DNA of 64,000 nt from Microcystis aeruginosa FD4 (GCF_009792235.1 NZ_CP046973.1:3782001-3846000), one strand, 5' to 3'. Positions 9,363 through 17,702 are shown, counted from the stretch's first letter. Notes: generated by a model not told the origin, from the letters alone. A program made the numbers and translations.

Positions 9363-9604
9363 GAAGCTTGTTCAGATTGATTAGTGATATATGCTTGAAT
9401 AGTTTGATAGTCGCCTATCTGATAAGCTTTTCGTGCTTCCTCTACTTCAGCTAACACCTGTGGATCGTTTTCCATGGAATCTTCTTCTGCTTCAAAAATC
9501 TGATCTTCCAGAATTTCCAGAAGTTTTCGCTTCCCTTCTACATTAAGGGAAGTAATTGCCTCTATTAAGGACTCTAAGGAAACTTGCATTCTAACCATTA
9601 CCAT
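9359..9604 (-). CDS. Antitoxin partner of the RelE toxin
   Basis: An acidic antitoxin of about 81 residues (MVMVRMQVSLESLIEAI, LEILEDQIFEAEEDS, and a tail rich in Glu and Gln). It presumably binds and neutralises the toxin encoded immediately downstream. The start at 9604 is chosen because GGAGG lies nine bases upstream of that ATG; the frame is open for nine more codons but has no ribosome site there. No DNA-binding motif is obvious to me, so the autoregulatory domain type is not assigned. The assignment rests mainly on its position and size. Confidence 0.82.
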   Translation of the reverse strand: MVMVRMQVSLESLIEAITSLNVEGKRKLLEILEDQIFEAEEDSMENDPQVLAEVEEARKAYQIGDYQTIQAYITNQSEQAS

Positions 9605-9631
9605 ACTGTTTGTCCTCCAATTCTTACACAT

Positions 9632-9811
9632 TTAGCTTGATTCAAAAATATCGATATAAGCATCAATTGAATCGGGTTGGGAGAGAGCCAATTCTGAGCG
9701 TTTCGGGGCGATAATCTGAATTCCCTGACTCTCTAGTGCTGAGGCTATAGCTGCTCCAATGCCGCGAGAACCTCCTGTAATCAGTGCTTTATGATTTGTG
9801 GTATTTGTCAT
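9632..9811 (-). pseudogene. SDR N-terminal fragment (59 codons)
   Basis: An open frame, MTNTTNHKALITGGSRGIG and onward, matching residues 1 to ~57 of the intact SDR at 11187-11870, including the glycine-rich NAD(P)-binding motif. It then ends at a stop after DIFESS. The catalytic Ser-Tyr-Lys residues are absent, so it cannot be an active dehydrogenase. It lies three bases downstream of the truncated gtrA copy. This implies a deletion joined a cut gtrA to a cut SDR during rearrangement of a tandem duplication. Confidence 0.85.
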
Positions 9812-9814
9812 GGA

Positions 9815-10036
9815 TTAACTCAACCCAAAAACGAGTCTTCCTGTGGTCTGAAAGTTAAATAAAACTCCCAGAATGGTAGCCAGCAGAGCGGCTAACTTGT
9901 AATCCAGTTCTATCAGTATAAGACTACCATATAAAAAATAACCGAATAAGGTATTCAGTACACCAACTAACAAAAATCTGGCAAATTTATGCTTTTTAAT
10001 CAGGTTAACTAATCTATGCTTTTTGATTAGATACAT
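9815..10036 (-). pseudogene. Truncated gtrA copy
   Basis: A 73-codon frame that repeats the first half of the intact GtrA-like protein at 7901-8344: FARFLLVGVLNTLFGYF, then LDYKLAALLATILGVLFNF and TTGRLVFG. It then stops after two unrelated residues. The last two membrane helices of the family are missing. The nucleotide sequence of the middle is almost identical to that of the intact gene (for example gaatggtagccagcagagcggc in part), so the duplication or gene conversion is recent. A residual function cannot be excluded but is unlikely. Confidence 0.82.
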
Positions 10037-10096
10037 TTTCTCAGTTCATTCCCCCCCCAAGTCATTAATTATTGATGAGATTATTGTTGCCAAGTT

Positions 10097-11161
10097 TTAA
10101 CAGATAACTGTCAAAAATTCATTGAGTAGAGGCCGCACTTGATTATCTAACTCTAGCGAAACTTTTTCCATTTGACCTTCTCCTCGTGTTAGGATGCAGT
10201 TAATTGATCTTCCAGTATTTTTCTTGTCCAGTTTAATTGCTCCTAAAATAAGCTCTAAAATATCGGTGGTTAACTCTTGGTTATAAGGCTCATAATAAGG
10301 TTTTAAAAACTCTCGCAAATCATAGAAATATCCCTGATCTACCATTGCCAGTTTTTCGGAAAAGAAGGTAGCCGTAAGCACCCCTAAAGTTACAGCAATT
10401 CCATGAGGAATTTTATAGTTAGTGGCCGATTCATAAGCGTGTCCAAAAGTATGCCCATAGTTTAAAATATTTCTAACTCCCTTGTCAAACTCATCCCGCT
10501 CAATGTAACGTTTCTTGATATTTAGAGCATCTAAAATTAGATTTTGAATCTCTAAAAAATCTGAGGATAGTTTTTGAAGATTAATTTTCATTTGTTTAAC
10601 TTCAGATTGACCAGCCAGTAAATTTAGCTTGATAATTTCCCCCAACCCAGAGCGAATTTCATCAGAAGGTAAGGTCTTCAATACAGAAAAAACAAGAATA
10701 ATCTCATGGGGAGGATAAAATGTCCCGATTTGGTTTTTGAAGTTTTGGATATTGATGGAGCTTTTACTGCCAATACAACTATCACATTGAGCTAATAAGG
10801 TAGTAGGAATTAATATCCATTTAATCCCCCTAAATAAAACGGAAGCTATAAAACAGCCAATATCTTGAATAACTCCACCTCCAATTACTAGCAAGGTACA
10901 GTCTTTCCTAAAACCTAATTCCAAGAGGTTTAAAAAAATTGGGGTGAGTCGTTCAAAAGATTTTTGTTCCTCCGTAGCCTCTATTTTTAAGATAGGGCGA
11001 TCAGACAAAACTTCTTCTATTGGCTGTGAGTACAGGTGGAAAACGTTACTATCAACTAAAGTAAAAACGGTCTTGTCTTTAACAGCTTGTGTTAAAGCAT
11101 CTTTTAAGCCTTCCTTGACTTCAACACAGTAGGGGTGAAATTGACTTTGGATTTCTAGCAT
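10097..11161 (-). CDS. 3-dehydroquinate-synthase-like sugar phosphate cyclase
   Basis: A 354-residue member of the dehydroquinate synthase superfamily. The NAD-binding motif is LLVIGGGVIQDIG (residues 91-102). The probable metal ligands are Glu175 (SGLGEIIKLN), His237 (NYGHTFGHA) and His253 (PHGIAV). DSCIGSKSSIN and KNQIGTFYPP match the substrate loop. AroB turns DAHP into dehydroquinate; relatives cyclise sedoheptulose 7-phosphate or glucose 6-phosphate to cyclitols. Its place behind a ThDP enzyme, an aldolase and an SDR inside a polysaccharide locus argues against it being the housekeeping AroB. The 25-bp gap to the SDR indicates an operon. The true substrate is unknown. Confidence 0.85.
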   Translation of the reverse strand: MLEIQSQFHPYCVEVKEGLKDALTQAVKDKTVFTLVDSNVFHLYSQPIEEVLSDRPILKIEATEEQKSFERLTPIFLNLLELGFRKDCTLLVIGGGVIQDIGCFIASVLFRGIKWILIPTTLLAQCDSCIGSKSSINIQNFKNQIGTFYPPHEIILVFSVLKTLPSDEIRSGLGEIIKLNLLAGQSEVKQMKINLQKLSSDFLEIQNLILDALNIKKRYIERDEFDKGVRNILNYGHTFGHAYESATNYKIPHGIAVTLGVLTATFFSEKLAMVDQGYFYDLREFLKPYYEPYNQELTTDILELILGAIKLDKKNTGRSINCILTRGEGQMEKVSLELDNQVRPLLNEFLTVIC

Positions 11162-11186
11162 AACTTAAGGCTCTTAAAATCAGGGT

Positions 11187-11870
11187 TTATTTACAGGTGA
11201 AGCCGCCATCAATTACTAGAGTTTGTCCAGTGAGATAGGTATTTTCTTCCGAACACAAAAAACTAACTAGCTTGGCAATTTCATGGGGTTGGGCAAGACG
11301 TTGTAAGGGGATGGTAGCAGTAATTGCCGCTAACTGTTCAGGAGAATTATTGACAAAGGTTAACTCGGTTTCCACATATCCCGGACAAACCGCATTTACG
11401 AGAATGCCATGGGGAGCCAATTCCACTGCCGCAGTCCGGGTCAAACCGTTTAACCCTGCTTTAGTTGCCGAGTAAGCAGAGCGGTTTTCTCTGGTGACTA
11501 AACTAAAGATAGAGCTTATATTGACTATCCTTCCCCACTTTTGGGCTTTCATATAGGGAGAGAACCCTCTAATTAGGGCCATGGGGGCAGTCAAATTCAC
11601 CTGAAGCATAATTTGCCAGTCCTCATCTTTGACATGGGTAAGTTCATTGAGAAGATTAATCCCAGCATTATTGATGATTATGTCAAACCCCGTCCCCTGC
11701 TCGGAAGCGATATAAGCGGCAATGGACTCCATGCGGGCAAGATCCAAGACATCCCGTGTTGGGGCAATTACTTCAACGCCTTGGTCTTCCAATAATGAGG
11801 CCATGGCAGCCCCAAGTCCGCGAGAACCCCCGGTAATCAAGGCTTTATGATGCTTTGTTAGATTTGCCAT
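11187..11870 (-). CDS. Short-chain dehydrogenase/reductase (SDR)
   Basis: A 227-residue classical SDR. The cofactor motif is ITGGSRGLG near residues 12-20, NNAG is near 67-70, and the catalytic Ser is in ISSIFSLVTREN. The YSATK pair follows, and the usual PGYVETEL and LVIDGGF endings are present. It reduces or oxidises a carbonyl or alcohol with NAD(P)H. The first 26 bp overlap the end of the aldolase gene, so translation is probably coupled. In this operon it would act on a keto intermediate made by the neighbouring ThDP enzyme, aldolase or cyclase. Two broken paralogues lie downstream at 8386 and 9632. Confidence 0.9.
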   Translation of the reverse strand: MANLTKHHKALITGGSRGLGAAMASLLEDQGVEVIAPTRDVLDLARMESIAAYIASEQGTGFDIIINNAGINLLNELTHVKDEDWQIMLQVNLTAPMALIRGFSPYMKAQKWGRIVNISSIFSLVTRENRSAYSATKAGLNGLTRTAAVELAPHGILVNAVCPGYVETELTFVNNSPEQLAAITATIPLQRLAQPHEIAKLVSFLCSEENTYLTGQTLVIDGGFTCK

Positions 11871-12669
11871 AGATTAACTTATTAATTGAATTGCGATAGC
11901 GCTCTTCCATCATTTCTAAGCGAGCATCATCCTCCCGATGAATTGCCCCATAGTAATTCTTTTTATTTTTCAGCCACATAAGCTCAAATTCAACCGCCTT
12001 CAAAAAAGCCTCCTCTGGGTTATTGATGGCTTCCGGACAACGGAAGACAACCTTTCGGGTTTCAAAGCGATCAAGATGTCCTTCAGGAAAGGCTTTAAAG
12101 AAAGGTAATGAATGAACGGAAACCCCACCGCCTACAACCACTTTTAACCCCGCTGATTTCGCTTTTTCAGCAATTTTCAAGGCAATATCTAGGACTTGAT
12201 CGCTATTAATATCTTCACGAGTTAATCCCATAGAACCAGACAAGTCAACTCGCCCAATCACCACCCCACTTAAAGACTTGATTTCGGGCAAGGATAACAT
12301 TTCATCAAAGTTTTTGAAAGCTGTAATCGTTTCTAAGTTAATCAGAAATTCTACATCTTCTTTGTGATCACTGCCAAAGCCAATGTTGATCGCATTCAGG
12401 TATTTTTTCAAGGCGTAGGCCGTTTCTACCATGGGAGCAATTACCCGTTCAGCCCCTAAGCTAGTAGCATCAAACATATCCTTGATGGCCTCACAGCCAC
12501 CAATTTTTAAGTTTAAACCCAAGCCGGCTGTAAGACTAACCTCTTTGAGGCGCATTGCCTCTTCCATGCGAGTGCCTTCCGCTTCAAATTCGGCTTTGAC
12601 TCCACAAACGTTATAGTTCTCCTTTAACTCCAATAAAAGTTCCACCATTCGTTTTTCCATCGAGTTCAT
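11845..12669 (-). CDS. HpcH/HpaI-type aldolase (citrate-lyase-like)
   Basis: A 274-residue TIM-barrel protein of the HpcH/HpaI aldolase or CitE-like superfamily. It contains GVKAEFEAEGTRMEEA, an INLETITAFKNFDEML segment with the metal-binding Glu, and VIGRVDLSGSMGL with the metal-binding Asp. Enzymes of this fold join or split pyruvate, oxaloacetate or acyl-CoA with an aldehyde, using Mg or Mn. The C-terminal ~40 residues (KKNYYGAIHREDDAR onward) go beyond the barrel. The gene lies 56 bp after the ThDP enzyme and overlaps the SDR by 26 bp. Which aldol reaction it performs is not readable from the sequence. Confidence 0.85.
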   Translation of the reverse strand: MNSMEKRMVELLLELKENYNVCGVKAEFEAEGTRMEEAMRLKEVSLTAGLGLNLKIGGCEAIKDMFDATSLGAERVIAPMVETAYALKKYLNAINIGFGSDHKEDVEFLINLETITAFKNFDEMLSLPEIKSLSGVVIGRVDLSGSMGLTREDINSDQVLDIALKIAEKAKSAGLKVVVGGGVSVHSLPFFKAFPEGHLDRFETRKVVFRCPEAINNPEEAFLKAVEFELMWLKNKKNYYGAIHREDDARLEMMEERYRNSINKLIYGKSNKAS

Positions 12670-12725
12670 AGTTTTCCTGCTCCTTGATTAGCCAGTTTTA
12701 AGTTTGAACTTTAAAAGAGTATAAC

Positions 12726-14528
12726 CTATTCGGTTATCGGTGCAACAATCATATTACTCATAAACTCATCCCGATCTAGGAAGGGGGATAAATCTTCTAA
12801 GGGAGAAGATACCATGCGCCCATCATCCAAGCGACGAGAAGACAACTTAGGAGCAAAGGGTTGATTGAGATCTAAAAACACCTCACAGATTTGAGAACCT
12901 TCTCCTTCAATGGTTTCTTGAATAGCTTCCCGCATAGTTGAATGTTCTCGGCAAAGTCGGTAAGGAATTCCATAGGCCGCCGCTAACTTTTCAAAACTGG
13001 GAAAGGTCACGCCACTTTCCGGTCCACAACCGACAATATTATCGGCAAAGAAATTCTGCTGAGTTTGACGAATCGAGTGATATCCTTGATTATTGAGGAC
13101 AAAAATCTTGATCGGCAGTTGATATCCCACTAGGGTTTGTAATTCTTGTAGGTTTAATTGAATGCTGCCATCCCCGGCAATACAAATCACTCGCCGCTTA
13201 CCACTACCAATGCAAGCACCAATCGCCGCGGGTAGATCGTATCCCATGGAGGCACAACCAGAGTTAGTATAGAGGCGCTGTCCCTCTTTGATTAATGCCG
13301 CTTGAAATGTCGTCACACAGGCAGTTCCATCACCTGTCACCACGATTTCATCCGCAGGGAGTTCCTTAAAGAGTGCTTGGGCAAAGCAATAAGGGTTAAC
13401 TGCCCCTTGTGTTAGCCAATACTCGGGTAAGACAGTGGGATATTTTTCCTTACGAATCAAACACCAGTCTAGCCACTGTTGATGATGTTGTGTTGGCTCA
13501 ACTTCCTGTTGCAGTAAATGCGCCAAGAAGTCGGCTATATCGGCGTGAATAGGTAGATCCGGCTTGAGTGTTGGCTTTTTCAGTTCTGACTCGTCAATAT
13601 CCACGATAATCTTATAGGCTTCCCGGGCAAAATTTTCCCAGTTATAGCTCACCTGGCGGATGTTGAGCCGGCAACCTAAAACTAATAAGAAATCAGAATT
13701 TTGGACGGCAAAATTGCCAGGGCGATCGCCGACCGTGCCTGGCCTACCAATATAGTAAGGATGATCGTTCCAGATCAGATCGTGAGCGTTCCAAGCTGTA
13801 ACTACAGGGATTTTCCAAGTATTCACTAAGCGCAGGAAGTCTTCATAAGCCCTCCCTAAACGAATTCCCGAGCCGGCGTAGATAACCGGGCGTTCGGCGG
13901 TTTTCAGTCGGTTGATAACTTGTTCACAGGTGGCTGCTAGATTGGTGGTAGTATATTTGATGGCATCTTCTTTAGGGTCGTAGCCCGGTAGAGATGTGGG
14001 ATCAATCTTAGCTCCTTGCACGTTCATCGGTATATCTAACCAGCAAGGACCGGGACGGCCAGACTGAGCCAGATGTAACGCTCTTTCAAGATGGTAGCGA
14101 ATTGACTGAGGATCTGTCACCATTACGGCATATTTAGTAATCGGCTCCACTAATTTAACAATATCAATTTCCTGATCTCCCAATTGTCTGAGGGGTAAGT
14201 CTGTACTTCTGACTACGGTTTCCCATTTCACCTGTCCAGAAATAACAATCATCCCAATAGAATCTGTCCAAGCTCCATAGACTCCGGTAATGGCATTAGT
14301 TCCCCCCGGTCCTGTGGTTACATTGAGAGCGGCGAGGCGGTTTGTCAAGCGATAGTAGCTTTCAGCGGCCATAGCACAAGCTTGTTCGTGGTGGCAACAG
14401 GTGTAGGATAGTCCTGGACAGCGCCCGAAAGCATCATTCAGGTGCATCGCCCCACCACCAGTAAGCAAAAAAACATCATGGATGCCATGTTCCACAAGGG
14501 TTTGGGCGATATAGTCGGCAACTCTCAT
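12726..14528 (-). CDS. Thiamine-diphosphate-dependent enzyme, acetolactate-synthase-like
   Basis: A 600-residue ThDP enzyme with the three-domain layout of acetohydroxyacid synthases. The N-terminal PYR domain has LLTGGGAMHLNDAFG, and HHEQA carries the cofactor-activating Glu (residue 48). The central domain has the LRQLGDQEIDIV region. The C-terminal PP domain has GDGSIQLNLQELQTL followed by FVLNNQGYHSI, the Mg/ThDP motif. Proteins with this N-terminus are typical of O-antigen loci. The characterised YerE of Yersinia yersiniose synthesis is a ThDP enzyme that transfers an acetyl unit from pyruvate to a CDP-4-keto-3,6-dideoxysugar. Since this locus makes that type of CDP sugar, a YerE-like role is a reasonable hypothesis but is unproven. 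It is first in a four-gene operon. Confidence 0.88.
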   Translation of the reverse strand: MRVADYIAQTLVEHGIHDVFLLTGGGAMHLNDAFGRCPGLSYTCCHHEQACAMAAESYYRLTNRLAALNVTTGPGGTNAITGVYGAWTDSIGMIVISGQVKWETVVRSTDLPLRQLGDQEIDIVKLVEPITKYAVMVTDPQSIRYHLERALHLAQSGRPGPCWLDIPMNVQGAKIDPTSLPGYDPKEDAIKYTTTNLAATCEQVINRLKTAERPVIYAGSGIRLGRAYEDFLRLVNTWKIPVVTAWNAHDLIWNDHPYYIGRPGTVGDRPGNFAVQNSDFLLVLGCRLNIRQVSYNWENFAREAYKIIVDIDESELKKPTLKPDLPIHADIADFLAHLLQQEVEPTQHHQQWLDWCLIRKEKYPTVLPEYWLTQGAVNPYCFAQALFKELPADEIVVTGDGTACVTTFQAALIKEGQRLYTNSGCASMGYDLPAAIGACIGSGKRRVICIAGDGSIQLNLQELQTLVGYQLPIKIFVLNNQGYHSIRQTQQNFFADNIVGCGPESGVTFPSFEKLAAAYGIPYRLCREHSTMREAIQETIEGEGSQICEVFLDLNQPFAPKLSSRRLDDGRMVSSPLEDLSPFLDRDEFMSNMIVAPITE

Positions 14529-14708
14529 TATGGTTTCGCTCTTAGATTCGCTAATTTGGTTGACATCATTATAGTTGATACCTTGTATTAGATCATATTC
14601 CTATATGGTGTTTCTGTAAGGGATCGGTCTACTAGCTAGATAAGCGACTCCGTGAACTTTCCGTGAACTTTATGTTGGTTTACAAATATTCTCTATAAGC
14701 CAACCTAA

Positions 14709-15729
14709 CTACTCTTTAGTTGCAAATACGGTAATAATATCATGGAGGTTCTTTGGAATTGGAATATTACCAAGGGAAAATCTGGACAGGAGCAAGTAAA
14801 TTTTGTAGAAAATAGAGTTTTTATTACCTCTAGATAATCTGTAGAACACGGTCTTTAGTTGTATAATCTGACCAATGTGCTTAAATTTAAAGTTTCTAAA
14901 GCCACTTCTGGTTAAAATAAATGCCAGTGGTTTCTTGCTAAAGTAGAATAAATGGAAAGGAGGCAGAATTGCATAAAAGGTTTTACCGCTTAGGGACTTG
15001 CGTGGGAATAATATCCCAATCGATCGGAGGGCGCAAGCTTTGCGCCCCTACAGTAACGGATTTTGTCCACAATGTAGGGGCGAACTGCGTTCGCCCAAAA
15101 GGTACATTATCAAAGCGCAAGTCCCTTATCCGAGCATAGAGACAGGAAATATCGTGAACCTTTATGATGATCAGACCTCCAGGTTTAAGCATTTTATAGC
15201 AGCTGTCAATAACTTCAGTTGGATTAATACAATGATCCAAGACATCCTGAAGCGTAATTACGTCGAAAAACGATTCCCTAACCGGATAGTTTTCGATAAC
15301 CACCGATACAATATTATCTCCATACTTCGACTTAGCAATTGAAGCTTCTTTGTCAGATATTTCGATTCCATAACGATTCCATTCCTGCATGATATCGAGA
15401 AAATACCCACCAGAGCAACCAACATCAAGAATATTGCCAGATGTTTTACCGGTTATTCTATATATTTCACGCTTGAGCTTGTTATAGTAATGGTTTAAGA
15501 AATATATGTTTTCTGAAGTATAAATGAATTCGTCCGATGCTGCTGTTTCATAGTAACTTGCAAGGGTTTCAACTGTCATTATATTTCTCACAAATACAAC
15601 TTCACAGTCATTGCATTTGTCAATTTCAAATCCATCGACATTATATTGTTTTCGGAAATGGCTACCTTGACAAATAGGGCATAAATCATAGTGCATTGAT
15701 GATGTTGATATCATATTGGTTGTCTCCAC
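14709..15729 (-). pseudogene. SAM methyltransferase gene split by miniature element B
   Basis: A class I methyltransferase with an N-terminal zinc ribbon (CPICQGSHF and CNDC), motif I NILDVGCSGGYF and the LKPGGLIIIK post-motif. The frame is intact for ~201 codons up to YARI, where element B (14993-15125, target duplication tta) is inserted. The open frame then reads 47 codons of element sequence and stops at 14983. If the element and one tta are removed, the frame resumes as SGKTFYAILPPFHLFYF and runs 92 more codons to a stop at 14709. It then ends IPIPKNLHDIITVFATKE, a typical methyltransferase C-terminus. The insertion therefore disrupts an otherwise undamaged gene of ~294 codons. The likely ancestral role is sugar methylation in this locus. 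Confidence 0.9.
14990..15128. mobile_element. Miniature element family B, copy 2
   Basis: A 133-bp element at 14993-15125 with terminal repeats GGGACTTGCG and a perfect 3-bp duplication, tta, on each side (14990-14992 and 15126-15128). Its ends match those of the copy at 2097-2188 in reverse orientation. It is 41 bp longer because its middle contains GTAGGGGCG-type palindromes (GGGCGCAAGC facing gctttgcgcccc, and GGGGCGAACTGCG facing cgttcgccc). It is inserted in the methyltransferase gene. Confidence 0.88.
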
Positions 15730-15812
15730 GATGTTAAATTTTAATCGATAAAGTTAGTCCGATCATTATTTACGAGCTTTTTCAATTGACAATCTTTCAG
15801 TTCTGTTTAACT

Positions 15813-16856
15813 TTATAATAAAGTTGCTGACACATAATCAATAGTTCTAACAATTGATTCTCTTAAGGAAATCAAGGGCTTAAGTTGTAGTTCAGAAAAC
15901 GCTCGTTTTACTGAAGGAACGTAACGTTCAGCAGGTTTACCGGGGATAGGTTCTTTAGCTATAACTACCTCAACTTTTGTTGCAAATGTACTGGCAACAA
16001 CTTTTGCTAATTCAGCGATAGTTAAGTCCTCATCTGAACCGACATTATAAGGGTAGCATGATTTCCCCTTAAACAAAATTGTCCACAGCCAAATCGCCAA
16101 ATCTGCTGCGTAGAGATAAGAACGATAAGGAGTACCATCCCCCCTGACGAGAATTGACCCCCCCATTAGACCATCTAAAATAAAATTACCAATGGCAAAA
16201 TGGGTATCCAGTGGCAAATAGGGACCGACAAAGGCAAAGCAACGAGCAATTTTCGTTTCTAAGCCATGTTGTTTAGCATAAAGGGTGCAGAGCATTTCTG
16301 CTGCCCGTTTTCCTTCGGCATAAGCATAACCCGGATTAGTTAAATCAGGAGAGCCTAAATAGTCTTCGGAAACATGGGTTATCTCAGGGGGTTGTTTGCC
16401 ATAAACCGCACCGGAACTGGTTAATAAGAACTTTTTAGCCTGACATACTTTAGCAAATTCTAAAGTATGCCTTGTTCCCTCAATAATCGTAGCAAACATC
16501 AGTAATGGATCTTCTTGATTTAGTTTGGCACTCGCTTCAGTGGCACCATGAATAATATAAGAAAACTCCCCTTCAGGAAACTGAAATGACCTAACATCAC
16601 CGCTATGGAATTGAATAGCGGGATGATTGGCTAAATGAGGAGCTTTTTGCCTGAAACTATCAGTATTTCTGGTTAAAACAACCGCCGATGCTTTTAAGTC
16701 TAGCTGATCATTAGCCCAGATAAAACTTTCTAATAACCAACAGCCAAAAAAGCCTGTACCTCCGGTAATAAATATTCGTTGTCCCCGCAATTCTTCCCAC
16801 AGGGTTTTAGTATGGGCAAGAATATGATTTAAGTCATTTGTTAGAAGATTGGTCAT
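15813..16856 (-). CDS. NAD-dependent nucleotide-sugar epimerase/dehydratase
   Basis: A 347-residue extended-SDR enzyme. The cofactor motif is IFITGGTGFFGCWLLE near residues 28-43, HGATEASA follows, then TSSGAVYG and the catalytic pair in YAYAEGKRAAE. The family acts on UDP-, CDP- or dTDP-sugars as 4,6-dehydratase, 4-epimerase or 4-reductase. The C-terminus (GDGTPYRSYLYAADLA) is the usual sugar-binding part. It lies just upstream of the split methyltransferase gene and downstream of the Uma2 block. The exact reaction cannot be fixed from sequence alone. Confidence 0.88.
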   Translation of the reverse strand: MTNLLTNDLNHILAHTKTLWEELRGQRIFITGGTGFFGCWLLESFIWANDQLDLKASAVVLTRNTDSFRQKAPHLANHPAIQFHSGDVRSFQFPEGEFSYIIHGATEASAKLNQEDPLLMFATIIEGTRHTLEFAKVCQAKKFLLTSSGAVYGKQPPEITHVSEDYLGSPDLTNPGYAYAEGKRAAEMLCTLYAKQHGLETKIARCFAFVGPYLPLDTHFAIGNFILDGLMGGSILVRGDGTPYRSYLYAADLAIWLWTILFKGKSCYPYNVGSDEDLTIAELAKVVASTFATKVEVVIAKEPIPGKPAERYVPSVKRAFSELQLKPLISLRESIVRTIDYVSATLL

Positions 16857-16900
16857 CAGGGCATATTACACCAGCTATGGACATTATGGTCAATAACGGA

Positions 16901-17665
16901 TCACAATAAACTATCATCAACTTCAACTCCTAGCGATCGCAATTGCGCCGCCAAGCGCTCAGCCCGTAGTTTTTCCTGCTCGGCTCGTTGCTTTTCCTGC
17001 TCGGCTCGTTGCTTTTCCTGCTCTGCCAACTCCTCTATGGTGGGGAGCAATTGCCCCTCTGGTGTTGCCCAACGCAGCCAAGTAATCGGCTCCTGTTCAT
17101 CCCCATAAATTCCCTGCCACCGCACTAACACTAGCCCTAATATTTCGCTGCTGAACCTTCCTTGAGCATCTGGGTTTAAAGATTTATAAACGCCCCCTTC
17201 TAAGCGATGTCCCGCTAAATCTTCCAGCTTAAAGGGATCATACCAAAAGTATTCTGTCACCCGCAAACGATTCTGATAGATAAGCTTTTTCTCTTCTTTA
17301 TCTTTTTTGGCTGTACTTTCAGAAAGCAACTCAATCACCACATCAGGAGCTTTTTCTTCTTCCCAGACGACCCAGCTTTTCCGTTCTTTTCGAGGCACGT
17401 CCAAGACGACAAATACATCAGGTCCGCGATAATCCTCGTTCCGCACTTGATTGGGGCTAAAGTAAACGAACATATTGCCCCCGACAAACGCTTCTCGTCC
17501 TTGAGTTTTTAACCATTGGGAGAGAGGTCTGACTAATAACTGCATTTGCAGTCCGTGTCGCTGGGTTTCCATGGGAATACCGTCATCAGAAAGGAGTTCA
17601 TCTTGGGTAGGTGGTAGCTTTATCTCTGGTGGGTTAGCGCCAATTACGAGTGTCTCTTGAGCCAT
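16901..17665 (-). CDS. Uma2-family (DUF820) protein, type A copy 1
   Basis: A putative nuclease-fold protein of the Uma2 family, which is greatly expanded in cyanobacteria. The core has RGPDVFVVLDVPRKERK and VVWEEEKAPDVVIELLSEST, the Asp and Glu-x-Ser pattern of a PD-(D/E)XK site. A C-terminal coiled coil contains three EKxRAEx heptads before RLAAQLRSLGVEVDDSL. The frame opens 20 codons earlier, but those codons repeat the tail DNA of the preceding gene read in another frame. The start at MAQETLVIG is therefore preferred. The sequence is nearly identical to the copies at 19455 and 20212. Confidence 0.85.
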   Translation of the reverse strand: MAQETLVIGANPPEIKLPPTQDELLSDDGIPMETQRHGLQMQLLVRPLSQWLKTQGREAFVGGNMFVYFSPNQVRNEDYRGPDVFVVLDVPRKERKSWVVWEEEKAPDVVIELLSESTAKKDKEEKKLIYQNRLRVTEYFWYDPFKLEDLAGHRLEGGVYKSLNPDAQGRFSSEILGLVLVRWQGIYGDEQEPITWLRWATPEGQLLPTIEELAEQEKQRAEQEKQRAEQEKLRAERLAAQLRSLGVEVDDSLL

Positions 17666-17702
17666 GGGTTGGTGGGTGTGAACAACTGATGCCACTTTCT
17701 TA

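Noticed and set aside
10097..11161. Housekeeping shikimate-pathway aroB.
   Set aside because: It lies in a glycan operon with a ThDP enzyme, aldolase and SDR; the sequence alone cannot exclude AroB activity, so no symbol was given.
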